A program made the translations under genes and the position numbers. DNA of 64,000 nucleotides from Candidatus Riflebacteria bacterium HGW-Riflebacteria-2 (lineage in GTDB: Bacteria; Muiribacteriota; Ozemobacteria; Ozemobacterales; Ozemobacteraceae), in assembly GCA_002839435.1 (NCBI GenBank), contig PGYA01000011.1:62001-126000 (forward strand), written 5' to 3'. This document shows, piece after piece, positions 9,167-16,445 of the stretch. Under the pieces are notes generated by a model. The model saw nothing but the letters and a program-made list of their open reading frames with translations, had not been told where the DNA came from and searched no databases. The stretch's first letter is position 1. The number at the start of each line of letters is the position of its first letter.

Positions 9167-10333
9167 TCAGCTAATTTCGATTTCGGCCGGCGCAATCACG
9201 TTGCCTTTCCAGCCGGAGACGAGTTCGGGCAGGTTGCATTCTTTAAGCCGCCAGCCGCGATGGATGAGTTCACCGGTGTATGGCCCGCTGGCCGGCACAC
9301 TGCCCGAAAGTTTGATGGCCTCGGGGTCGATTTCGTCGAGTGTGACCTCGCTGCCCTCTTCTTCGTTGAGAACCGGTTCGAGAATCAGGCGGTCTTCGAG
9401 CAGTTTGCGGCAGCCTTCGTGAATCGGCCTGATAGCGCCGCCAAGAGTTTCGTCATCGTAGTCGCTGACGTCTTCTTTGAGCAGGTCGATGAGGCGGCCT
9501 TCTTTCTGGAACAGGTAAAGAATCTGGTATGCTGCCGGCGGAATCGCGTTTTTACCGCCACGCGCATCGGCCTGCGCCGATTTGAGCTGTTCATTGACTT
9601 CTTCGAGCTGCTGGCGCAGGGAAGCGATTTCTTCGGTTTTGCTGCTCACATCGCTTTGTGCGCTTTTAAGCTGGCTGGCGGTTTTTTCGGCCTCTTTTTT
9701 TGCTGCTTTGCTTTCGTTTTCGGCTTTTTCAAGCTTGTTGCGGGCAGCAGCCAGTTTTTCTGAGTTTTTCTGCTGTTCACTTTTCAGGTTTGCCAGCTCT
9801 TTTTCAGCTTTTTCGGCGGCTTCAGCCCGAGATTTTGCGGTGCTCTGCAGGCTTTCAATTTCGGCTCCGAGTTTGCTGAGTTCGTCTTTTTCGCTGCTGC
9901 TGACCGAGAACTTTTCGAGCTGCGCCTTGAGATCTTCGTTCTGACTGAGCAGTTGACCTGCCCGGTCGCGGGTTTCGCTCATGGCCTTTTCGGCGTCGGT
10001 TAACTGCTGGCGCAGCAGTTCGAGCTGCTTATTCGTTTCGTCATTCTGCGACGACTGCTCTATGGCAACCGGCGGCTTTTCGGCAGTAATTTCGGGAACC
10101 TTTTTCCGCTCAAACAGAACGGTCAGCGACAGAAGCACTGTCAGCAGCCAGAACAGCGAAATCGCTGCAAGCAGAGGGGTGTGCCATTGCTCGGCGATAA
10201 GGCTTTTGCAGATGGTCAGGGCCGGTTCAACCTCGGCCATGGTGGGTGAAAAGTCTTCGCGGTAAACCAGATAGACGCCGGACGCCGCGGCAATAGAGAG
10301 AACCAGCATTATGAACGCTGTGGCTTTCTTCAT
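9167..10333 (-). CDS. Membrane-anchored coiled-coil protein with DUF2760 domain
   Basis: A 388-residue protein. Two hydrophobic segments (about 5-23 and 53-72) anchor it in the inner membrane. Residues of about 95-255 form a long Ala/Glu/Lys-rich coiled coil. The last 120 residues match the DUF2760 pattern known beside Hsp70-like genes (ILYLFQKEGRLIDLLKEDV, IHEGCRKLLED, EEEGSEVTLDEIDP, HRGWRLKECNLPEL, APAEIEIS). Family members are often about 200 residues, so the coiled coil makes this one long. It is the first gene of a three-gene operon with the two Hsp70 genes. The biochemical function is unknown; a membrane tether or client for the Hsp70s is an inference. GAGG lies 7 bases before the start. 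Confidence 0.82.
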   Translation of the reverse strand: MKKATAFIMLVLSIAAASGVYLVYREDFSPTMAEVEPALTICKSLIAEQWHTPLLAAISLFWLLTVLLSLTVLFERKKVPEITAEKPPVAIEQSSQNDETNKQLELLRQQLTDAEKAMSETRDRAGQLLSQNEDLKAQLEKFSVSSSEKDELSKLGAEIESLQSTAKSRAEAAEKAEKELANLKSEQQKNSEKLAAARNKLEKAENESKAAKKEAEKTASQLKSAQSDVSSKTEEIASLRQQLEEVNEQLKSAQADARGGKNAIPPAAYQILYLFQKEGRLIDLLKEDVSDYDDETLGGAIRPIHEGCRKLLEDRLILEPVLNEEEGSEVTLDEIDPEAIKLSGSVPASGPYTGELIHRGWRLKECNLPELVSGWKGNVIAPAEIEIS

Positions 10334-10379
10334 CTGAGAACCTCACAGTGAATAGTATTGAGTAATGAATTTAGAACGC

Positions 10380-10408
10380 ATTATACTAGATTTTGCCACG
10401 CGCTGCCA
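10380..10408 (-). promoter_or_regulatory. Probable promoter of the DUF2760-Hsp70 operon
   Basis: On the minus strand a perfect TATAAT (complement at 10380-10385) lies about 47 bases before the start of the DUF2760 gene. The hexamer 17 bases upstream is TGGCAG (complement at 10403-10408), a poor -35, so the promoter may need an activator. The rest of the 295-base divergent gap to tupA shows no recognisable riboswitch or operator. Confidence 0.4.
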
Positions 10409-10628
10409 TTCAATATTCTTGCAGCTGCTTATGCATATCTGTGTGCCTTATTCTTTCTGCAGCGATTCGTTTTGCTCACAAGTTTACGAAAAGGCAGTCC
10501 CATCTTCAGTCCCCGTAATATTGAATGAACTTCTGTCTGGATTGCCCAGCTATGTTTTTGGAGTGGTGGCGTAGTTTTCTGGTAGAATTACGAAGTGAAA
10601 ACTTAGGTGTCGCAAGCGGGAGGTAGTT

Positions 10629-11468
10629 ATGAAAGCCGTTTTGTTAAGTTCTGTGTTGCGGGTTATTCTGGTTCTGGTTGTTTGCTTTGCAGTGTCGGTG
10701 TTGCCCTGCTCGGCACAGGAAGTTGTCAAAATGTCGACTACGACAAGTCTGCTGGATAACGGATTGCTGGACGCTCTTTTACCGGTTTTTAAAGCATCGA
10801 CAGGCATCGAGGTGCATGCGATTGCGCGTGGTACCGGCGCTGCGATTCTCGATGGGCGCGACGGCAATGCCGATCTTATTTTTGTGCATGCGCGGGAACT
10901 GGAAGAGCAGTTCATCGCAGATGGTTACGGATTGAAACGTTGCCCGATAATGTATAACGATTTCGTTTTGGTTGGTCCCCAACAGGATCCGGCGGCAATC
11001 AACGGTTTAAACGACATAGTTGCTGCATTTTGTAAATTGGCGAGTTCACCGGCGACTTTTGTTTCGCGTGGCGACGAAAGTGGTACGCATTTTCTCGAAA
11101 AGAAGCTCTGGAAAGAAGCCAATACGCAGATGCCTGCTGCTGGTTATCTCAGCGTTGGTCAGGGTATGGCGCGCACCTTGCTTGTGGCTTTTGAAAAGCA
11201 GGCATACACGCTGGTCGATCGCGCAACCTTTTTGAACCTGAATCAGGGCGATGACGAAACGAGCCATCTGGTCATTCATTGCGAAGGCGACAAAAAAATG
11301 CACAACATTTACACGCTGATCGCGGTGAATCCAAAAATGCACCCGCATGTCAATCTTGCCGCCGCCGAAAAGTTCATCACCTGGATCAAGTCTGCGCCCG
11401 CTCTCAAGATTATCACCGAATTCAAAGTCGCTAACACCAGCGTATTCTTTCCGATAAAAGAAGACTGA
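10629..11468 (+). CDS. tupA: Tungstate ABC transporter, periplasmic binding protein (TupA type)
   Basis: A 279-residue exported protein with a signal peptide of about 29 residues (basic start, hydrophobic core, cleavage after PCSA). The mature part has the TupA hallmarks: MSTTTSLLDNGLLDALLPVF at the front, GTGAAILDGRDGNADLIFVHA, MYNDFVLVGPQQDPA and SRGDESGTH. These distinguish TupA from the ModA molybdate family. It should capture tungstate in the periplasm for the permease and ATPase at 12598-14010. GGGAGG lies 5 bases before the ATG. The context of a tungsten-type oxidoreductase 5 kb away supports the substrate. The transporter is split from tupBC by a peroxidase gene, which is unusual. Confidence 0.88.
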   Translation: MKAVLLSSVLRVILVLVVCFAVSVLPCSAQEVVKMSTTTSLLDNGLLDALLPVFKASTGIEVHAIARGTGAAILDGRDGNADLIFVHARELEEQFIADGYGLKRCPIMYNDFVLVGPQQDPAAINGLNDIVAAFCKLASSPATFVSRGDESGTHFLEKKLWKEANTQMPAAGYLSVGQGMARTLLVAFEKQAYTLVDRATFLNLNQGDDETSHLVIHCEGDKKMHNIYTLIAVNPKMHPHVNLAAAEKFITWIKSAPALKIITEFKVANTSVFFPIKED

Positions 11469-11659
11469 ACTTGCTAGTCAGTGCTGCTGATTGATTTTTG
11501 CGGATAATAGAGTAGATTAACAACAGAGGCATAATAAATCCGCAATCACTGGAAATTTCTATGACCGAAACATGGCTTTACGCCTGGTTGATCCTGGCGT
11601 TCATGTGATGCGACTGTTTTCTTATGACCTTATGCGCTGACGAACACAGGAGAAATAGA

Positions 11660-12253
11660 ATGTCTCAACTTACAGGTACTGTCTTAGTAGTAGTTTTGAT
11701 TGTTGTAATCATCGGGCTGGCTGCGTCTCCGGGCACATCTCACCCGGCCGAAGATAAGAAATCAGTTCTCGAATACACTCTTCCTCTGTCAGACGGAACG
11801 CAGCAACCGCTCGAAAGTTATCGTGGCAAGGTATTGTTGCTGGTAAACGTTGCCAGCAAGTGTGGCTTTACTGGTCAATATGAGGGTCTGCAGAAGTTGC
11901 ACACAAAATACGAGAGTGAAGGATTCAGTGTACTGGCATTTCCTGCTAATGACTTTCTGGGTCAGGAACCTGGAACTAACGAAGAGATCGTTACCTTCTG
12001 CCGCATGAGTTATGGCGTAACTTTTCCGGTTTTTGCCAAGATATCGGTTATCGGTAAAGATCAGCACCCGCTCTATCGCTTTCTTACCAATGAAGCAACC
12101 AATCCAGGCTTTTCCGGCAATATTTCGTGGAATTTCAACAAGTTTCTCATTAACCGGCAGGGCAAGGTCATTGGCAAATATGGCTCAAGGACAGTTCCAG
12201 AAGATGCCGAGCTTGTCGCTCAACTCGAAAAGGCTTTGCAGGAAAAGCCTTGA
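11660..12253 (+). CDS. Glutathione peroxidase-family thiol peroxidase, exported
   Basis: A 197-residue protein. The start at 11660 follows AGGAG; an upstream in-frame start lacks a good site. An N-terminal hydrophobic segment (about 5-27) suggests export or a membrane anchor. The GPx fold shows NVASKCGFTGQY (peroxidatic Cys near residue 70), TFCRMSYGVTFPVF (resolving Cys near 113) and WNFNKFLI (Trp and Asn of the catalytic tetrad). The usual FPCNQF box reads FPANDF, so the tetrad Gln is Asp and the extra Cys is Ala, a variant I believe occurs in other bacterial members. It probably reduces peroxides using a thioredoxin-like donor. Its place between tupA and tupB is odd; the gaps on both sides suggest independent transcription. 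Confidence 0.85.
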   Translation: MSQLTGTVLVVVLIVVIIGLAASPGTSHPAEDKKSVLEYTLPLSDGTQQPLESYRGKVLLLVNVASKCGFTGQYEGLQKLHTKYESEGFSVLAFPANDFLGQEPGTNEEIVTFCRMSYGVTFPVFAKISVIGKDQHPLYRFLTNEATNPGFSGNISWNFNKFLINRQGKVIGKYGSRTVPEDAELVAQLEKALQEKP

Positions 12254-12597
12254 TCCAGTCGTCTTAACGCCAGTTATATTATAGTATGCCGGTTTCATCC
12301 AGAGGGTTAGATCTGGCTGCAGATTCAGTTTGCGGCAGAGACGATTATATTTTTCGGATAGCTGCAAATAAATCTAAAAAAACTTCTGAAGAATCTGCGA
12401 GAATCCCTTAATCTGCGGATGATCTTTGGTGTGGCCATTTATGATTCTCGTGATCAGCCTGCCTGAGCAATAGTTCAAACTAAATTTCTCCTAAAATCCT
12501 GATGGTTAAGCAAATGGATTATTACTGAACCTTAATACTGAAAGTTGAGTTTCAGGCGCAAAATGTGTAATAGTGGTTGGCAGTAAACGAGGTAGGC
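12254..12597. other. Intergenic stretch with ATCTGCG-type repeats
   Basis: This gap of about 340 bases between the peroxidase gene and tupB holds no credible gene. Around 12393-12420 it carries two copies of AATCTGCG in one orientation, the reverse of the CGCAGATT motif repeated at 27787 and 41541. No clear terminator or consensus promoter was found, although tupB must be either read through or started here. Confidence 0.4.
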
Positions 12598-13302
12598 ATG
12601 CAATACTTGTTCGAGAGTCTGGGAAAAGCGATTTCGCTGATTGTTCAGTGTGACACTGAACTTGCGCTAATCGTCTGGTTTTCGCTGAAAGTTGCGCTGA
12701 TTTCGACTATGGCGGCATCTGTAGTTGGGATTCCTGCCGGCTTTGCCATTTATTTGAACGAGTTCAGGTTGCGGCGAGTGCTGATAACAGTTCTCAACAG
12801 CCTGCTGGCGATACCAACTGTCGTCATTGCCCTGTTCGTTTATTCCTTTCTGAGCCGGCGCGGCATATTTGGCTCGTTAAACCTGTTATATACACAAAGT
12901 GCGATTATCATCGGACAGACGATATTGGTGATACCGATGATTACAATATTCGTCGTTTCGGCGTTGAGTCATCTCGATATCAGATATCGCAAAACCGCAA
13001 TGACACTTGGCGCCGACCGTCGGCAGATCGCGTTTCTGCTGTTGCATGAGGCGAAATTCGGGGTGGCCGCGGCGATTGCAGCGGCCTTTGGCCGGGTCAT
13101 TTCTGAAATCGGCGTCAGCATGATGCTGGGCGGCAACATCAAGGGCGTCACGCGCACTATGACCACTGCGATGGCGCTCGAGTATGACAAGGGCGAGTTC
13201 GTCCTGGCGGTGGCCCTTGGCATGATTCTCATGACGATCACTCTTGGCATAAACATTCTGATTAACTACTTTCAGGGCAACATCAATGAAAGGTATGGCT
13301 AG
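12598..13302 (+). CDS. tupB: Tungstate ABC transporter permease (TupB type)
   Basis: A 234-residue membrane protein from the ATG at 12598, which has GAGG 5 bases upstream; a TTG at 12577 is a less likely start. It has about five to six transmembrane segments and the EAA-type cytoplasmic loop of binding-protein-dependent permeases (TAMTLGADRRQIAFLLLHEAKFGV, given here as its 24-residue span near the middle, key residues E, A and G). The late region VISEIGVSMMLGGNI is typical of TupB/ModB-like permeases. It forms the channel through which tungstate delivered by TupA crosses the inner membrane, driven by the ATPase encoded 36 bases downstream. Confidence 0.86.
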   Translation: MQYLFESLGKAISLIVQCDTELALIVWFSLKVALISTMAASVVGIPAGFAIYLNEFRLRRVLITVLNSLLAIPTVVIALFVYSFLSRRGIFGSLNLLYTQSAIIIGQTILVIPMITIFVVSALSHLDIRYRKTAMTLGADRRQIAFLLLHEAKFGVAAAIAAAFGRVISEIGVSMMLGGNIKGVTRTMTTAMALEYDKGEFVLAVALGMILMTITLGINILINYFQGNINERYG

Positions 13303-13338
13303 AGCACCGATTACGATTACGAGAACGAGTAAGATAAA

Positions 13339-14010
13339 ATGATGCTATATGAACTTGATGGGGTGAAGCGGATACATGGCGGGCGGGCGATTGTTGATAT
13401 CGAACGTCTCGCTATCGAAACCGGCAGAATATATGCACTGACAGGCCCAAATGGTGCCGGCAAGACAACGTTGCTGCAGATGCTGGCGTTTCTCGAAGCA
13501 CCGGACGTCGGCAATATCAGCTTTGCCGGTAGCCCTGTTCTGTATTCGGAAAAGCAGTTGCAGCCATTGCGGCGGCGCGTAGTGCTTGTCGATCAGCAGC
13601 CGATTCTGTTCAGTATGAGCGTATACGCCAATGTTGAGTTCCCTTTAAAATTGCGCAAAGTTGCTGCTGGTGCTCGTAAATTGGCGGTAGAAGAGGCTTT
13701 GCGCCGGGTCGATATGCTGGCGTTTGCCAACGCCAAGGGTGCTCATCTGTCGGGCGGCGAAATTCAGCGGGTGGCCTTGGCGCGCGCTCTGGTGTGCCGT
13801 CCGCAAGTCTTGCTTCTCGATGAGCCGACATCAAATATTGATAAGCATCACCAGCCGATAATCGAGGGATTGATCAAAAATGCCAATGCCGAAGACAGAA
13901 TTTCGATCATATTTTCAACGCATAATGCGCAGCTGGTTGAACACCTGGCTGATAGCTATCTGACCATGGAAGCCGGTAAGATTTGCAGTTTTGATGTGAA
14001 AAGCAAATGA
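13339..14010 (+). CDS. tupC: Tungstate ABC transporter ATP-binding protein (TupC type)
   Basis: A 223-residue ABC ATPase with a Walker A motif GPNGAGKTT (about residues 36-44), Q-loop VLVDQQPILF, signature LSGGEIQRVALARAL and Walker B VLLLDEPTSNID, followed by the switch His in STHNAQ. It lacks the C-terminal TOBE/MOP extension found in ModC, as expected for TupC. Tandem ATGs at 13339 and 13342 are possible starts. It powers import by TupAB. The next gene starts within its stop codon (ATGA). Confidence 0.87.
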   Translation: MMLYELDGVKRIHGGRAIVDIERLAIETGRIYALTGPNGAGKTTLLQMLAFLEAPDVGNISFAGSPVLYSEKQLQPLRRRVVLVDQQPILFSMSVYANVEFPLKLRKVAAGARKLAVEEALRRVDMLAFANAKGAHLSGGEIQRVALARALVCRPQVLLLDEPTSNIDKHHQPIIEGLIKNANAEDRISIIFSTHNAQLVEHLADSYLTMEAGKICSFDVKSK

Positions 14011-14429
14011 GCGAAACAGCTAAAAAAGAACGAATCTGGTTGATTCTCGCCGTAATTCTGCTGGCAGGTATTTACGGTGCATGGGGCATGGTTGAGTCAT
14101 GGCTTGCCAACCGAGCTCTGGCTAACTTCGACTGGGACCACTACAGCAATAGCGCAGATGAGCAGCTGGAACTGCGAATCATCTGTCACAAGATTATCAG
14201 CTATAAGTATGGCAATCACCACGATGCTTTTGTCACTCTTATCCAGATTGGCAACCCTGATTCAGTTCCTTTGCTGATCAATGCTCTTAAATGGCATGAG
14301 CCAACAGATGGCAGCGATATCGTTTCCTGCACAACTGATCACTGTGTAGAGGCTCTTCGCAATTTGACCGGCATGGATTTTGGTTACAGCTACAAAGACT
14401 GGCACAAATGGTTGCAGACACAAAGATAG
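14007..14429 (+). CDS. Small membrane-anchored HEAT-repeat-like protein coupled to tupC
   Basis: A 140-residue protein that starts in the tupC stop codon. One hydrophobic segment (about residues 10-28) anchors it, with most of the protein probably outside the cytoplasm. The remainder has a HEAT-like helix pair: GNPDSVPLLINALK, then HCVEALRNLTGMDFGYSYKDWHKWLQ, a pattern common at the end of exported HEAT-repeat proteins. The function is unknown. The tight coupling to the tungstate transporter suggests an accessory role, but this is an inference. Confidence 0.7.
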   Translation: MSETAKKERIWLILAVILLAGIYGAWGMVESWLANRALANFDWDHYSNSADEQLELRIICHKIISYKYGNHHDAFVTLIQIGNPDSVPLLINALKWHEPTDGSDIVSCTTDHCVEALRNLTGMDFGYSYKDWHKWLQTQR

Positions 14430-14453
14430 CGCCTGGTGCCAGCGAAAAACAAA

Positions 14454-16445
14454 TCAGTTCTCGTAGCCTTCAATAAGGGAAGCGGCCGATCGGCCCTGGT
14501 TGTCGAGCGTGCTGTCGCTGGCGCCAAGCTGAATCAGGTAATTGTATATTTTGCGGTGTCCGGCGGCGGCAGCGTCGTGCAGCGGCGTGGTGCCGCGGGC
14601 GTCGAGTGCGTGAATGTTGGCTTTTGCCTGGCAGAGTAATTTGACCGTTTCGTAGTGCCCCATGATAGCGGCATAATGCAGCGGAGTGCGCAGAAAATCG
14701 TTGGTTGCATCAACGGCGGCGCCTTTTTCGAGGAGCAGTTTGAGAGTAGCCGTATGATCAGCGGCAGCAGCTACATGCAGCGGAGTTTCGCCCAGTTCGA
14801 TATTTTTTGCATCGCGCTGTGTCGGGTCTTTTTCGAGAATCATGGTAAGATCGTCGCTTTTGCCTGCAGCAGCGAGTTCGAAAACAGATGCAGAGCCTGA
14901 TGAAATCTCAAAGATTCTGGCCGGCAGACCGAAACGACCGGTTTGCTTGAAGGCGGCGATTCTGGTTTTATCACCTGTCAGTCTGGCATTTACAAAAGCC
15001 GACAGATCCGCGTTATTTTTGAGATCGATATCAGCGCCGAGTTCGAGCAGAGTGGCGATGAGATCGGGCCGGCAGAAGAAAAGCGCGTTACTGCCGTCAC
15101 CGAGCCGGGCATCGACTTTGGCGCCGGCCTGCACCAGCAATTTGAGCATGTTCGCGCTGCCATGCACGGCGGCAATATGCAGAGGTGTCATATTGTCGTG
15201 GTTGCGCAGGTTGACGTCAGCTACACGTTTGAGCATGACTTCGAGAATCTTTTCATATTGAGGATTGGCGCGGTGACAGATCATGTGCAGCAGATTGTTG
15301 CCTCGGGCATCCTTGCGGTTGAGGCTGGCTCCGGCGTTTATCAGCATCCCGGCTACCTGCGGATTCATTGTCTCTATCGCCACATGTAAGGGTGTCTGGC
15401 CAATCTGATTGACCGGATCAGGGCTGGCTGATTTTGTCAGCAGCAGTGTCAGAATATTGCGGTTATTGCGTTGTGCGGCAGTGTGCAGAGGGGTATTTCC
15501 CCGGGTGTCTTTTTGGGCCGGGTCGGCGCCGGCTTCGAGAAGCAGGCGGGCGGCGTCGTCGTTGTCGAGAGCAATAGCCAGTATCAAAGGCGTCAGACCT
15601 GCTGTGTCTATCTCATGCAGTGGTGTTTTTTCGGAAGCGACAGTTTTAAGTGTAGCCAGATCGCCGTCTTTAATTGCTTTGTGCAGGCGGTTTCCGGCGG
15701 GCAGTGGAGCCGGCTTGAAGTTACCTCCTCTGACCAGTGCCAGTGTGTGGTTGATAAGCATCGGATACCAGGCCTGCTGAAAGCTGGTGTAAGCCTGCAT
15801 TTGCAGCAGCCACTTTTCCGCTTCTTCGAATCTCTGTAATTGTCTGAGAATATCAGCGACCTTGAGGCTGACGTCAAACAGTTGGTCGTCGTTGCTGTCA
15901 GGCGAAGAAAGATAATCTTTAAAGAGGTCGAGGCTTTTTTCGCGACACGCACGAGCTGTCTGTGGATCGCCGGCGTTGGCCCAGGCTGCCTGCAGCCAGG
16001 CGAAGCCGACTTCGCGCGCGTCGCGCTCGATCTGTTCGAGCAACCTGGCGAAACGCACCCTTGAATCGACATGGCGGTCTGTCTGCTGTTCAGGCGCCCA
16101 GACGAAATTTTCGAGTTTTTGCAGTTCAGCCCTGCTTAAATCGAGGTTGCCAAAAACACCACCGCAGAGCGGACATTGTGGTAATGGCAGAAATACTGCG
16201 TCGAGAGGCTGACCATCTATTGCCAGTTGGCCTGAGGCCACGTCGGCAACTATGGCCGGGTAATCGATACGACAGACCGGACAGGTAAACTGTGTTTCGA
16301 TCTCGGCTGTAACCAGACCGGTAAGTGACAGCAGAAACAGCAGAATTATGGCTGAAAAGCCAAAATTCAGAAAACTTCGCTGTCTGCCGTGGTGCTGGTT
16401 ATTTCTGGTCAAGTTTCTTGATGTCAGCTTCAACAAGGTTCTCAA
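14454..16445 (-). CDS. Exported ankyrin-repeat protein with N-terminal zinc-binding DUF2225-like region
   Basis: A protein of up to 663 residues. After a signal peptide (hydrophobic core at about 30-47) comes a two-knuckle Cys region, CPVC near residue 54 and CPLCGG near 90, resembling DUF2225. A helical TPR-like stretch (about 110-230) and at least ten ankyrin repeats follow (for example TAGLTPLILAIALDND, RGNTPLHTAAQRNN, RTPLHYAAIMGHYETVKLL). The ATG at 16445 lies 46 bases inside the oxidoreductase gene; a TTG nearer that gene's stop could be the real start. It is the last gene of the tungsten-enzyme operon, so it may be an envelope partner of that system (inference). Ankyrin repeats point to protein-protein binding. 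Confidence 0.8.
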   Translation of the reverse strand: MRTLLKLTSRNLTRNNQHHGRQRSFLNFGFSAIILLFLLSLTGLVTAEIETQFTCPVCRIDYPAIVADVASGQLAIDGQPLDAVFLPLPQCPLCGGVFGNLDLSRAELQKLENFVWAPEQQTDRHVDSRVRFARLLEQIERDAREVGFAWLQAAWANAGDPQTARACREKSLDLFKDYLSSPDSNDDQLFDVSLKVADILRQLQRFEEAEKWLLQMQAYTSFQQAWYPMLINHTLALVRGGNFKPAPLPAGNRLHKAIKDGDLATLKTVASEKTPLHEIDTAGLTPLILAIALDNDDAARLLLEAGADPAQKDTRGNTPLHTAAQRNNRNILTLLLTKSASPDPVNQIGQTPLHVAIETMNPQVAGMLINAGASLNRKDARGNNLLHMICHRANPQYEKILEVMLKRVADVNLRNHDNMTPLHIAAVHGSANMLKLLVQAGAKVDARLGDGSNALFFCRPDLIATLLELGADIDLKNNADLSAFVNARLTGDKTRIAAFKQTGRFGLPARIFEISSGSASVFELAAAGKSDDLTMILEKDPTQRDAKNIELGETPLHVAAAADHTATLKLLLEKGAAVDATNDFLRTPLHYAAIMGHYETVKLLCQAKANIHALDARGTTPLHDAAAAGHRKIYNYLIQLGASDSTLDNQGRSAASLIEGYEN

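Noticed and set aside
9149..9763. 204-residue Phe-rich open frame on the plus strand
   Set aside because: It is antisense to the DUF2760 gene; its Phe-rich composition comes from complementing Glu/Lys codons of the coiled coil.
10334..10628. Possible tungsten- or molybdenum-cofactor riboswitch before tupA
   Set aside because: No Moco/Tuco-like conserved hairpin set was recognised in this gap; only promoter-like elements were seen.
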